Origin: Solanum dulcamara
Taxonomy: Eukaryota; Streptophyta; Magnoliopsida; Solanales; Solanaceae
Assembly (NCBI RefSeq): GCF_947179165.1
Contig: NC_077242.1
Location: 23,451,097-23,515,096 of the forward strand
Length of the DNA: 64,000 nucleotides
Reading direction: 5' to 3'
Shown here: positions 35,470 to 47,310 of the stretch, one piece after another
Layout: the number at the start of each line of letters is the position of its first letter
How positions within the stretch are numbered: the stretch's first letter is position 1
Position numbers and translations under genes: made by a program
The notes under the pieces: generated by a model
What the model saw: the letters and a program-made list of their open reading frames with translations, nothing else
What the model was told of the DNA's origin: nothing
Databases searched by the model: none

Positions 35470-36009
35470 ATCGCATGCTGTCCCACTTAATGATGCGACA
35501 ACATTCTCATATTTAATATTAAATAAAACATGCATGTATGGATTACTAAATAGAATAAATAATAAGATGGAATTATTCAGTTCACAATCTCATCGTAACT
35601 AATTAAGTGTACGTGCATATCTCAAGTTGATTCATAATAAATATGAAAAAGGATCATATTTGTCCTTTTTTACTTCCACAAAAATAAGTTATATTTGTCT
35701 TTTTGTTATACTTTTTTGTCGTATTTGTCTTTTTTCATTCAAATTAAGAGCCATATTTATCTTCGGACCTTAAAAAATATTATATTTACTCCTATTACTA
35801 ATGGTGGTTGGACGATGCTTGTAATATAAGTGTGTGTATATACATTGTATAACAATGTATATTAATAGTGTATAACGACTATTTACTAGATGATTTATTT
35901 TATTATAATCTTACCATTGGGAGGAAAGAAAAAGGAGATCAACTAAGAATATCTCGTGGTGATGCGGTACAAAATTAGTATCACCGGATTTTTGTCTAGC
36001 GGAGAAATA
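35470..36009. other. AT-rich DNA downstream of the protease gene
   Basis: No gene. At 35640-35770 the phrase 'catatttgtctttttt' recurs three times in decayed form, a remnant of a simple repeat. Confidence 0.5.
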
Positions 36010-36130
36010 GAAAAATTCAACAACAACAAGAACAATATATCCAATAAATCACACAAAGTATAGTCTGAGGAGGGTACGCAGACTTTATCACTACGTCGTG
36101 GGCTGTTTTCGAAAAACCCTTGGCTCTAGT
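36010..36130 (-). mobile_element. SINE fragment (TS-like, TTG-tailed)
   Basis: On the minus strand the sequence reads through 'gtctgcgtaccctcctcag' and finishes with a TTGTTGTTGTTG-type tail (caacaacaacaag on the + strand at 36018-36030). A GGTCTGCGTAC...CC segment followed by a TTG tail is typical of the tobacco TS SINE family and its Solanaceae relatives. The 5' (tRNA-like) end is not clear, so I call it a fragment. Confidence 0.6.
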
Positions 36131-37096
36131 GTATCAATCCCAAATAAAAGAAGAAAGGAAAAAATAGTGGAGAAAACATAATTGTTAATAAGAAAAACAA
36201 TATAAAGTCTACAGGAGTGAAACAATAACAACAACGAAATAGTGTAATAATCGAAATGTAATAAGCAACATATGATAAGAATTACAAGGGTACGACTAGT
36301 CCTACACCAGGCTCTAAAACTCGCAAGATAAGGCCAATACTTTTTATCCAATCTGTATTAGAAAACCATTTAGAACAAAAACTTTTGTAGAATTTTTTTA
36401 TTTTGTAGAACAAAAAACTTTTCGTGAACAAAAACTTCTGTTGAACAAAATTTTTGAGGAACAAAACTTTTATAGAACAAAAACTTTTGCAAAAATATTT
36501 ATCCTAGTAACTAATCTTAACACGTTTGCAAAAATATAACTTTTTCTACCAAGATGGCTTATGAAGTAGAAGCAAGATGTAGTTATCCCAGTAACTAATC
36601 TTAACACGTTTTCTAATTTTAGCTATAGTCATGTGACAATAATTTATAGTCCAAGTTTTATTTGCATTTAACTCTCTTTTATTTATTCGTTTTCCCATCT
36701 TTTCTCTGGCTTATTCGATATTTGTCTCACCGTGTTTATTTTTGCTTAATTTACTCTGCTATTCCCTTCATTTCAATATATTTATTTGTTCTTGATTTGA
36801 TACAAAGATTAATTATTTTTTTTTACATTTTGTAATCTAAAATTTAAAATATGTTGAATGAACCAAATGTCCCGTTATTCTTATGATCTTAAGTATATTA
36901 TGTAAAAAAACTAAATTAAATAATAATTAAAAAAACATTCTTTTAAACAGACTAAATGTAAGACATAAATTGTAAATTGAAACAAAGAGAGTAGTACCTT
37001 TTTTAGTCAATATGACGATGTAACAATGTTCGTGGCATTTATTATTAGGAAAAGTTACGCGAATTGACAAATATTATTGGTGTATTATTTATTATT
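36131..37096. other. Intergenic DNA with small duplications
   Basis: No gene. Around 36375-36490 a 16-20-base unit of the form 'gaacaaaaacttttgt' repeats about five times imperfectly. The string 'agtaactaatcttaacacgtt' (trimmed: 'taactaatcttaacacg') occurs at about 36508 and again at about 36592, flanking 80 bases. Confidence 0.5.
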
Positions 37097-37496
37097 GCTA
37101 TAGTTTCACATAATTATGAATCACGATACAGTTTAGTGAAATTTTCTATTGTACAAATCTGGGGGCTCGTATACATATATGGAAGCGAATTTAGGGGTTC
37201 ATATACAAATTTCTAAAGCAAATTTTTATTTTCTTTTGTATTTGTATATTTCGGAGCTCATATACAAGTCTCTGAAGGTTTGTATTTGTATACAAAGCGA
37301 ATTTAGGGGCTCATATATAAATCTCTAAAGCAAATTTATATTTGTATATACAATCTTTTTGAAAGTTCAATTTGAATAATGCAGCGAGATATTCAAACGG
37401 GGAAGCCCAATTTGTATAATGCAGCAAGATATACAAACGAAAATTGGTATAACAACTGGAACTATTGCTATGAAACGTAATTAGACAAACTGTAGC
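37097..37496. mobile_element. Putative 400-base MITE
   Basis: The left end GCTATAGTTTCACATAATTA and the right end on the minus strand GCTACAGTTTGTCTAATTAC are imperfect inverted repeats. The body contains repeated phrases 'gcgaatttaggggctcatatac' in decayed form (37170, 37300) and 'aatttgtataatgcagc' twice (37365, 37410). The target duplication is not clear. Confidence 0.5.
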
Positions 37497-37557
37497 TAAG
37501 GAGCCTAATTATATTTCAAGTCTTTGCTATTTTTGAAAGTTGTTCTAATTACTACTA

Positions 37558-37585
37558 CTAGATTATATAAGCCCGTGCAAGCACG
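37558..37585 (-). mobile_element. Helitron-type 3' terminus
   Basis: On the minus strand a hairpin CGTGC-TT-GCACG (37585-37574) is followed after about 12 bases by CTAG and then T. A short hairpin about 10-12 bases before a CTRR end, inserted next to a T, is the Helitron 3' end signature. The 5' TC end would lie to the right and was not identified. Confidence 0.5.
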
Positions 37586-37589
37586 ACCC

Positions 37590-39102
37590 AAATGATGTGC
37601 TATTGTAACCAAAAATATATATATGTCATTAGCATTTGCAATAACAGTTTTGTACTCTATATTGAATTTGGTTGTTCCATAATCCAAGATATATTTTTCT
37701 AATGCTCTTGGGAGACAAAATTGGGATGAAAGCCCACTATATACAAAAGAGTGGTTAACAAGAGAGAAACTTAACTAACTATAGCAGGAAGGGAAAAAAA
37801 AATCGAAAACGTGGAATTTTATTATCATCATGCCATTATAAAGCTATTACTCAGCTTTATGAATAATACGTTAATATTCATAATTATTTGTACTATAACT
37901 ATGCTTTTGTACAATTGCTTAGATCTAGAGTAGCTATTGTTGTCTCTAAAACAGCTTCGAGGACTAAACTGTGTAGTTAGCTGTGTTTGTATCCATCAGA
38001 AGATGAAGCTTAGAACCTGATCTCCTATACCATTAGATAAAGTTGCACTTGATGGCTGCAATGACACCAACGGAAAAAAGAAATAGAAATGCGAATTGGA
38101 GCAGGTTTCTTACCTTACAAATAATGAAATGGCTAAGCTAAAAGTCCAATATATCACAAGATCAAATCACCCCTGCTACCACCTCAAAGAATCTGCATTT
38201 TCAACCTTGAAACAATGTTCTAGATTCAAGAGAGTATATACCAACTGAAGTAATTTGCAGATAACAATTAGTTTGCAAGTTAGTCCGTTAATAACTAAAA
38301 CAGAACTCCAACAATAGAACAACAATAAGCTGAATGTGAAAGAATGAGAAACTTAAAAATTCAATTTTTATTACACCAAACCAAACTCTCAACCCTTGTA
38401 AATGCAAATAAAGTGACCCTCTTAATTCCATACTTCCTACAATGCAAATAATAAATTTTAAACACAATGTTTTACAATAGCATTGCAGATTTTTGGAACA
38501 ATTCATAGAAAATAATTACTAAAAGAACATGTTCATTTCAACTTCAATAATAATAAATGTATTGAAAACAAATGGGTATCCTAGAGCAAAGAGTAGAACT
38601 CCTTCCTAAAAGAATGTATAGTTCTCCTAAAGTGCAGGAACAATTTTTATACCCATTGAATTATCCAGTTATCCCACATGAAAATTACATAGCTACGATA
38701 TCATTAATGTTATTATGTTTCCTTGAATAAACGAAATTAGAGTTTGTGAGATTTTAAGGTTTAATAGAACTCCCTTGGATAAATTACACAAAGTTAATAA
38801 GTTTGCATAAGTTCAAAGGAAATCACTGTTAATTAGTACAATACTTGAAAGCAATTGTCTCATATGCATCAAGGAATTATAGTCTATTATTCAAACCATC
38901 AAATATAAGAATTAGATAGCAGCTCACGTCATTTACGCATGAAAAGAGATGTAAATTTATCCAGTATTGTGCTGATAAAATATAGCAGGTCATGGAAGTA
39001 GTTGAGCTCGAACATCACGCATATATAAAAAAAAGTGCAAGCAAGATATTCTCGCTTCTTTTTTCTTCATTAAAGTGTAAGATAATCCTAAAACTAAGTC
39101 AT
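37590..39102. other. Gene-free DNA, possibly the body of the Helitron
   Basis: No conserved coding signal and no repeat ends could be recognised. The frame at 38288-38506 (-) is short and without resemblance. Confidence 0.45.
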
Positions 39103-39730
39103 TGTAATGATCCGTTTATGTCATTATGGATAAGCCAGCGGGGAATGAAATTTTGGCCAAAAAACTTCTGAGTAGTAACTTGAAAATTTTGAGACTGGGC
39201 CAAACTTGAACGAAATCTGAGTCAGGTGAGGTCTAGGGTAATCTGTTAATAAATTCAGATTGATTTCTGGATTTGATTAAATGAGCTAATAGCGAAGACA
39301 TTAAGGAGCCTGTACAACTTTACAAAATCGAATTCAGGCAAGTAAACCTCCTGGAATTGATCTTGGCGTGAAGAAGTTATTTAAAACGTCAAAGTTTGAG
39401 GTTGTGTTGTGAAATGGGGGTTTGAGACATAAATTTTGAGTTTCTATCTTCATGAAACCCTCTATGGCGGGATTAATCTTGCTATGGCGGGATGGGCCTG
39501 CTATGGCGGGCCAGACGCGGGTTTTATTGAGTAAAAGTCCCAAAACATTATTTTTGCTACAACTTCATTTTTGGAGAGAAAAAAAAGGAGACCTAGGGCT
39601 ACTTCTTTTAGTTGTCGATCGATTCTTGAAATAAAGGTAAATTAATCACTCCCTTAACTTGCATTTTTATTCTTAGACCATAGAATCCATGGTAATTATC
39701 TTAGGGGAGGATTCTTGACCTGAAATTTAT
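39103..39730 (+). repeat. LTR-like 5' fragment
   Basis: It starts TGTAATGATCC after AGTCAT, resembling the TGTAACGACCC start of the LTR at 3656. Within it CTATGGCGGG occurs three times with 20-base spacing (39462-39510). No internal region or second copy is seen, so it is a fragment or solo remnant. Confidence 0.45.
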
Positions 39731-40075
39731 GGTGGGAAAAACCCCTAGTTGTCCTATAGAAACTTTATCATATAGGAAAATCAGGGTCTACAATTCGTAG
39801 AAAGGTCTATGACGCTTAGGGGGATCCGTAGACCTACCCTTGTGATTCTAGTAGCTCTAGTAACTTGACCCAAGTTCTACTAGTAGGATCTAAGATCCGT
39901 AGAAGAGACCTGTAAACCTAATCTTGCAAATTCCAGTGAGCTCCAAAAGTGTGCCCAACTTCTACGATAGGGATCTTACGGCATGTACCAAGAGTGTCTA
40001 CTAGAATATTTGTAAGAGAACCTCATCCTCCTATGGTTAAAATATTTTGGGTCCCTTAACATCAACAAAGATGTC
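39731..40075 (+). other. LTR U3-like segment before the copia fragment
   Basis: Rich in short 'gtagaag/ctacgac' words similar in style to 42280-42640, but I cannot align them base by base. It may be the left half of an LTR interrupted by the copia fragment. Confidence 0.3.
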
Positions 40076-40084
40076 AAATACCCT

Positions 40085-40848
40085 ATGTATGAGTATATAT
40101 CATACTATCATCTATCTAATTTCTATCAAGCTTTTATTGTAGTTACATCTGCTCTAGTTGAACCTACAACATATGCAGAAGCTATTAAGGATCCTAGATG
40201 GGTTGAAGCAATGCAAGCTGAAATACAAGCTTTAGAAAGAAACAACACTTGGGAACTATATGAACTACCTAAAAGAAAAAATGTTATAGGATGTAGATGG
40301 ATTTACAGAATCAAATATGAATCCACGAGTGAAGTTGATAGGTTCAAAGCAAGGCTTGTAGCCAAAGGTTATAGTCATAAGGAGGGGACAAACAATAAGA
40401 AGACTATCTCTTGTGGTTAAAATGGTCACAGTAAGAATTGTGTTACCACTGAATGTATCTAAAAATTGGCCATCCATTAAATAGATGTGTATAATGAATT
40501 CCTTTAAAGAGATCTGCATGATGAAATCTATATGTCCCTTCCTCATGGATTTTCTTTCAGGGGAGAAGAAGGTATACAGACTGAAAAAAAATCCTTTTCT
40601 GGCCTAAATCAAGCTCTAAGACAGTGGAATCACAAGTTAATTGAGGCTCTACTACAGTTACAATTTAAATAGAGTCAATATGACTACTCTTTGTTTACAG
40701 TAAAAAATAAGTTAATGAACTATTATCATTCTAGTGTATGTTGATGACATACTAATTACAGGAAGTTGTTTAAAGCTTGCAGAAGAAGCAAAGAAGTCCT
40801 TACAACAAGTCTTCAAAATGGAAGATTTAGGAGGTACAGGTAGAAGGC
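40085..40848 (+). pseudogene. Ty1-copia reverse transcriptase fragment
   Basis: The 111-codon open stretch 40085-40420 carries the start of a copia RT (AEAIKDPRWVEAMQAEI, then GCRWIYRIKY and RFKARLVAKGYS). It continues through frameshifts and stops, with the insert-region strings SLNQALRQWNHKL-like at about 40600-40640 and the catalytic YVDD at 40737-40748 (YVDDILITGS). The reading ends near 40846. There is no copia gag, integrase or LTR around it; the flanks are gypsy-type LTR sequence. RT copies element RNA to DNA; this fragment is non-functional. Confidence 0.85.
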
Positions 40849-42225
40849 TTCTGCTGGTTTTAATGAGGGGTAAATCCGTCTTTTCTCGCCCTTTCCAAAT
40901 TAAAACCTTAATTTTTTAGGACTAATTCAAGTCCCTTATCAGTATCCTATGACCATTTTCCCTCATTAACACTTCAAGGACTTAGAGAAAGGATTGGAGA
41001 GGAGAAAAAGCTAGGGTTCAAGCGTATTCATTAAATTCTTTGAGTTTCGTCAAGAACATTGTTCTTCTAGGTATGTAAGGCTAATCATAGCATTGGACGG
41101 TGTTCATCCTCGTGCCCTACATATCAATTCCATCATTAAGGATTTTAAATTTTGAGTTTTAATCTGAATTGTATTGAGTTTCGAATGAGTTATAATCCAT
41201 TTTTGTTGAGTCCTTTGTATAATTAATTGAGATTGTGAATATTTCCCATAATTTAATTTCTTAAAGCTCTGTTCATGCTTACTTCCACGTGAACCTAAAT
41301 TGACTTACTACATTGCTTACTATTGTGCATTGTTTTAGAAGGAATCAAAAGTATTTTCATGCTTTGAATAAGAGAAGAGTTTTTTAGGGTAGATGAGTAT
41401 CCCAAATTGCATTACATTATTTGAGTTTATGTAGTTTTACATTAATGATATTATGCATGATTTTCAGTATTTAAATGAGTTAGAGTACTATGCATAATTG
41501 GCATCTTGAGAATGAGTTTAGGGAAAAGTGTACTCCCAAATACATGTTGTTTTAAAATAAAAGTGGACAAGAGTTTGAGGAAGAATTAAGTTAACCAGAG
41601 TTAAGTCCAATGAGATTAAATGAGATATATTTTGAGTACCTTACTCGCCTTATTATGTGAGTATTATTGCATGACTTTGGGAGTATTATTGAGCACCGAT
41701 TTGGGTAAGAGTTCAGAAAACTCAAACTCCATAAACTCTATAGTCAGCGTAGGATAGGATCGTACCGTTGGTTTGGTCGACTCTGCACTTCAGTCCCTGA
41801 TGCAGACTTTTATATAGATCCATGAGTTGAGATTGTGATCCTTACCCTAGAAAGGTAATGGATGGTTCTATCAATGTGAGTAGTACGTTGTATCATCACG
41901 AGGCTCATAATGATGGTGTCAATTAGAGAAATTCCCCAAGAAGAGAAAATACTATATTATTTTGAGTTGCATTCATTGTTCTATTTTATTGTAAAGCTTT
42001 AAAATTTTTCATTACTCTTGCATGCTTTACTTTCATTTAGTTATTTTCACTGTTCACTTTAGTTCAGTATTCAGTAAGTAAGTTTCCCTTCAGCTAATTT
42101 ATATACCGTACATTCCATGTACTGATATCTCTTGACGCAACATAATTTTATGACGCAAATACAAGTGTTATAATTCTCAACTGGCGTGTATCACCCTAAA
42201 ATATTCTAACTTAGTTCAGTTCTGA
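40849..42225 (+). repeat. Tandem LTR-type repeat, copy 1
   Basis: It matches 42650-43900 in direct orientation with a period of about 1.71-1.73 kb: 'ggattggagagg' at 40991 and 42725, 'gagcaccgatttgggtaaga' at about 41691 and 43399, 'atacaagtgtta' near 42160 and 43865. The module order resembles the LTR at 60482-62638. Confidence 0.65.
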
Positions 42226-44198
42226 AGATCCCAAGAGAAAGAGAGAAAAGCACATTGTCATGTGAGCCATGAGTGGCACCTACGACCCATAAAAATATCT
42301 ATGAGTCGTAGGTGGAACTTGTAGACCCCATCCAGGCTTCGTAATATTTTTAAGTTGCTCAGATACTTCTATGGATGATTTCTACATCTAGTAGAAGTTT
42401 CTATGGACCATAGAAAGCATTCGCAGAGGAGGTCCTAAGACTGTAAGAAGCATCTATAGTACTGGAATGTGTAATTAGTTTCACGATCAGGGTTCATGCC
42501 CCATAGATGGGGATATAACCCATAGAAGAGGTCCTTAGACAAACCTTACCAAATCCAATGGGTCAAACCTTGGGCACCCAGTTTCCACGGGGTCTTCTAC
42601 GGCTCTTAGGAGTTCCTATGGTCCTTAGGTCAACCTGTAGAAAGCCCAAATTAGTTTTTGTGAAGGGTAATTTGGCCTTTTTACGTGAATTTTTTCTTAT
42701 TAACACTTAAAAGATTGAGAGCAAGGATTGGAGAGGAAAAAAACTAGGGCATAAGCATAGTGTTTGGGTTCTTTGAAGTTTCGCCAAAAACATTTTTTTT
42801 CTAGGTATTTAAGGCTAATCATAGTATTGGACTGAGTCCTTCCTCACGCCATACATCTAAATTTTATTCTTTTGAGTTCAAGCTTGAGTTTAATCCTATT
42901 ATATTGAGCTTTTGAGTGAGTTATGAATCTTTCGTTGAATTCTCTGTATATTATTGATATTGTGACTATTCCCATAATTCAATTCTTAAATTTACTGTTT
43001 ATGCTTATATTCCTATGAACACGGTTGAATATTTACACTTGCTTTTACTACACATTATTTTGAGTTGAAGAATGATATATTTTCATGTCTTGATTGAGAA
43101 AGGAGTTTTGATTACATTATATCCCTTGAGACATAATACTTTACATTACTAATTATGCATGATTTTACCAAAGTTTAAATAAGCTAAAGTACCGAGCATA
43201 GATGATATTTTTGACAAAGAGTTTGAGGAGACACGAGTAGTCCTAAATATATTTTAATTTATAGAGAAAGTATAAGAGTTTAGAACCGAGTTGAGCTTAT
43301 CAAAGCAAAGTCTAATGAGACTAAATGAGATATATTTTGAGTATTTTTTACTCACTTGAGTATATGAGCATAATTACATATTTTTTTAGGAGTACTATTG
43401 AGCACCGATTTGGGTAAGAATTAGATAACTCAAATCTCATAAACTACATAGTGAACATAGGATAGGATCGTGAAATTGGTTCGGGTGACTCCTCACTTTA
43501 GTGCATGATACAAACTTTATATGGATCCATGAGTTGAGTTTGCGTCTGCTATCCTGACAAGGTATTAGATGGTTTTGGCAACGTGAATAGTACATTGTAT
43601 TATCACGAGGCTCATACTGATAGTTGTCAGTTAGATAAATATCCTACTAAGAGAAAATACTATATATTTTGAGTTGCATTGTTTATCTTATTTTGTTGTA
43701 AAGTTGTGAAGTTTTCATTACACTTACACGCTTTACTTTTACTCTTATACTTTCAGTATTCAGTCTATTTTAGCGCTCAATGAGTATGTTTCCTTTCAGC
43801 TATTTTATATGCCATACATTCCATGTACTAACGTCTTTCGATGCCATATCATTTTACAATGCAGATACAAGTGTTAGAAATCCTCAAAAACTGCACAATT
43901 GAAGATCACATTCATCCAACTTGTTGGTGAGACTTCCTTACTTTCAGAGGAATTCTTTTAGTTTATTCACTATTTATTATTAGTACTTTTGAGGTAGCCA
44001 TGGTCCTGTCTCGGTACTTATCTTAGTACTTATATGCTTCATAGATAGAGTATAGAGTTATTTCAGTTTCTTTTGCATGCCCATCTTGTTAATTATTGTA
44101 CCTGAGTTAAGTCTTAGTTAGCCAGACCAAGAGCTCACTTGGGACTAATAATGATTTATGAGTACCAGGCATGCCTAAAGTGTACTTGAGGCGTGACA
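42226..44198 (+). repeat. Tandem LTR-type repeat, copy 2
   Basis: The second copy is longer on both sides. Its left part (42280-42640) holds many short palindromic words (cctacgac/gtcgtagg, ctatggaccatag) like the U3 of the LTR at 60482, and it ends in GGCGTGACA at 44198, an LTR-type CA end. Confidence 0.6.
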
Positions 44199-44429
44199 AG
44201 GCACATCGTTGAAAATCACATTTCCCCAGCTTTTGGTGAGACCTCTATGCTTTTAGAGGAACTCTTTGAGTTTATTCATTCAGTATTATTAGACCTTTTG
44301 ACGTAGCCATAGGCCTGTCCTAATTCCTATCCATAGTACTTTAGAGGCTTCATAGAAAAAGTAGAGAGTTAATTTAGTATTTTAGAGATTATGTTTTAAA
44401 TATTTTTTTACATATATTTAGAGTATTTC
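44199..44429 (+). repeat. Partial duplication of the preceding LTR end
   Basis: 44211-44380 repeats 43902-44070 with a period near 309 bases ('ttggtgagac ... cagaggaactctttgagtttattca' in decayed form). It is cut on the right by the LTR starting at 44430. Confidence 0.6.
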
Positions 44430-47310
44430 TATCATGACCCAACCCCATAGGCCGTGATTGGAGTCCGACCTGGACTCCCGTATACATATTTATCAGATGT
44501 AACAACATATATAAGAACCACACATAAGAACCCCAGAGGGTGATAACATTTTCATATACATATAGCCCTTTCATTGGTCTCCTGAGGAGTTACCTCTAAT
44601 CATATCATGGAAGGGAACGCAAGCCGATAAGGCTGCCATAACAGAATAACATTTACGACCCGTCGTATAGACACAATTGAAAAAAACTTACATACAACCC
44701 ACACACATGTCTACAGACCTCTAAGAGTATCAACGATATCATATGGTGGGACAGGGCCCCCACTGTACCCCTGAATACACGAACATATACATCAATAGAA
44801 CATTACCAACAGTTTAGGCTCCGGTAAAATGGAACACTCCGAAAATTATTGAGTGGAAATCCTAAGCTGGCTGATTCCCAAAATGTGTGTATGTACTTGC
44901 GGGCATAAAACGAAACCCCCCGAAGAGAGGGGGTCAGTACGACATATGTATAGAGATATAAAGCATAACATATCATAAATGGGATCACATCTGAAATAGA
45001 GGTTCAGAAGACAAGTATGATACTCCAAAAATCACTGTACCTGTGCTTTATGAGGTAAAATCATGCATGCTCATATCATATATCATTTCCGGCCCATTAT
45101 GGACTCGGTGATTAATATAAAGACCATCTTGGGGCCTGACGCCATCATCACATCATTGTATCATCATATACATATATGCCGAGGAACAAACGGCCCGATC
45201 CTTATATAGATATAATAATGCCGAGAAATATACGACCCAATCCTTATATAGTAAAATAATGTCATAGAACATACGACCTGATCCATATACATATATATTA
45301 TACCCAAACCTCTATAGGACTCGGTCATTCCCAGCCCTTTATGAGACTCGGTGAAGAATGTAGAGAAACTGTGCATGATAATATATTCGGCCTGGGACTC
45401 GGTAAAAGATGTATTATAGTATACACGAGCCAAGTAGTGAGTAACAATACCCAATTTAAATAATTATCTGAGACTCAATGAAGTAATCAAGTGAACCATC
45501 ACTTGAAGATCAGGGTAGGAATTATTTGAAGTACCCTCTAGATGTCACTAGAGATCATATCAAATGGACCCTCAGGAATCATAGACATGAAAATGCTAAA
45601 CAACTTATGGAATCAAAGACATTTGTCATCATAGATTCTTTAGGGATAGGAGCTTATACATCCCATTACTATTCAACATATAGAAGACTCGAGGGTAGTA
45701 GCTCAACTACTTTAAGAGTTTTCACATTCAAACATGAATAAGAGCCATGATCATGTCCAGGACTTATGAATGGAATTAGTCCCAAATTTCATATCACACA
45801 GCACTTAAGGTATAGGCTTTACATACCTGTTGTCGATCAACCGCAACCAATCTTGCTTCGTTATCTATTTAACCTATTTAAGATGAAGGTAAAATTATTG
45901 TTAATAACCTTTGACTTTCCAGGTTCGTAACCTACAACCAATTATCCATAGGAATCACTTCCTTGTTCACACTACTTGACTAGTATATCGATTAGTTAAG
46001 AAGTCAACAGAAATCGGGCAGCATGTCCCCTATATAACTTGCCCAATCCGAATTTCCATTTAACCTCCAATTAACGCATCCATACCAACAAAAATAACCA
46101 CCATCCATATATAATAATACTACTTCAACGTTATTCAAAATGAGTTCCAAACAGCCCGCTCAAAATCACGACACCAAAATACGGTTTTCAATCTTTATTT
46201 CATAAAATCACAACCATACGGAAAGAAGCATAACGTGGCTGCAACCAGCAGCACCTATACTCGTCCATAGCTATTTTTTCATCCCTTCAACATGTACAAA
46301 TCACCTTCAAATACAACACCACAATAACGACAACCCTAACCAAACTTTAATTCCCTAGAATAACTTCAAAATAACCCCTACACGATTTTCAACACCCTTC
46401 AATAGTAACGTGCATAATTTCATGTTTTCAGTCCATATTTATACATCCATAACATGCTTAAGCCCTTACTCAAATGTTAGAAAAGGGAATCAAGCCATAC
46501 CTTAACAAATGATCTTCCAAAATTTGCTGAAAGTTGTAGATTTACTTTGAACCTCCTTGCTTCCCCAACTATTAATTTATGTTGTTAAACACCTTCATTT
46601 AATCAAAGAATACCTTTGATAATTAATTTATTGATCAAAAATTCGAGGGCTTACCTTGCTTGGATAGAGCCGTAGCTCTTTCTCCATTTTCTCTCTATTT
46701 TTCTCCAAAATGCTAAGGTTAAAGAATGAAGAAATAAAGCTTTAGTCATAAGATGACTTATATATATACTCCCTTAGAGGGTGACATGTGGAAGCCCCTA
46801 AGGGTGACACATGTCCAGCCCTTATTTGGCCACCTCATCCATGCATCCATCCTATGGCTGCTACGTAGAGGGGTGGGGTCTACCCAAATAGGTGCATCAC
46901 CTACTTAGTCCAAGAAGGTGCATCACCTACTTTTTCCAAGTAGGTGCATCGCCTCCTTATTCCTCTTCCGTGGGTTCATAATCTCATCTCAGTTTAAGAA
47001 TCTATGTAATCCTTGTTACTTAAGCTCAACATGTACTCAAGTAGCTTAATTATGTAAGACATCCAAGTCGGTAACTTACGCAAGTAGTAGACTACCACAA
47101 CTCATTACCCGACCTCCAACTCCTTTTAAATCCTTCCTACTCTATTTCCAATCATCACTACTCACGTAGAGCTAGCTTATGCAAAATATGAGGCGTTACA
47201 TTCTCCCTTCCTTAGAATTATTTGATAGCATCATGGATAACATAGATCACATGGTAGCTTCAGAGAAGATAAATAGATGTTCCCATGTATCAAAAGTGCG
47301 GGATATAACA
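44430..47310 (-). repeat. Complete LTR of the tandem element
   Basis: On the + strand it starts TATCATGACCC (TG changed to TA) and ends GGGATATAACA before the polypurine complement 'tcctttctccctttag'. Length 2.88 kb. It shares gross structure with the LTR at 9130. Confidence 0.8.
46885..46955 (-). promoter_or_regulatory. U3 hairpin array, tandem-element copy
   Basis: Two to three copies of the hairpin AGTAGGTGCATCACCTACT, one imperfect, lie at the same relative LTR position as in 9130-12292. Confidence 0.6.
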
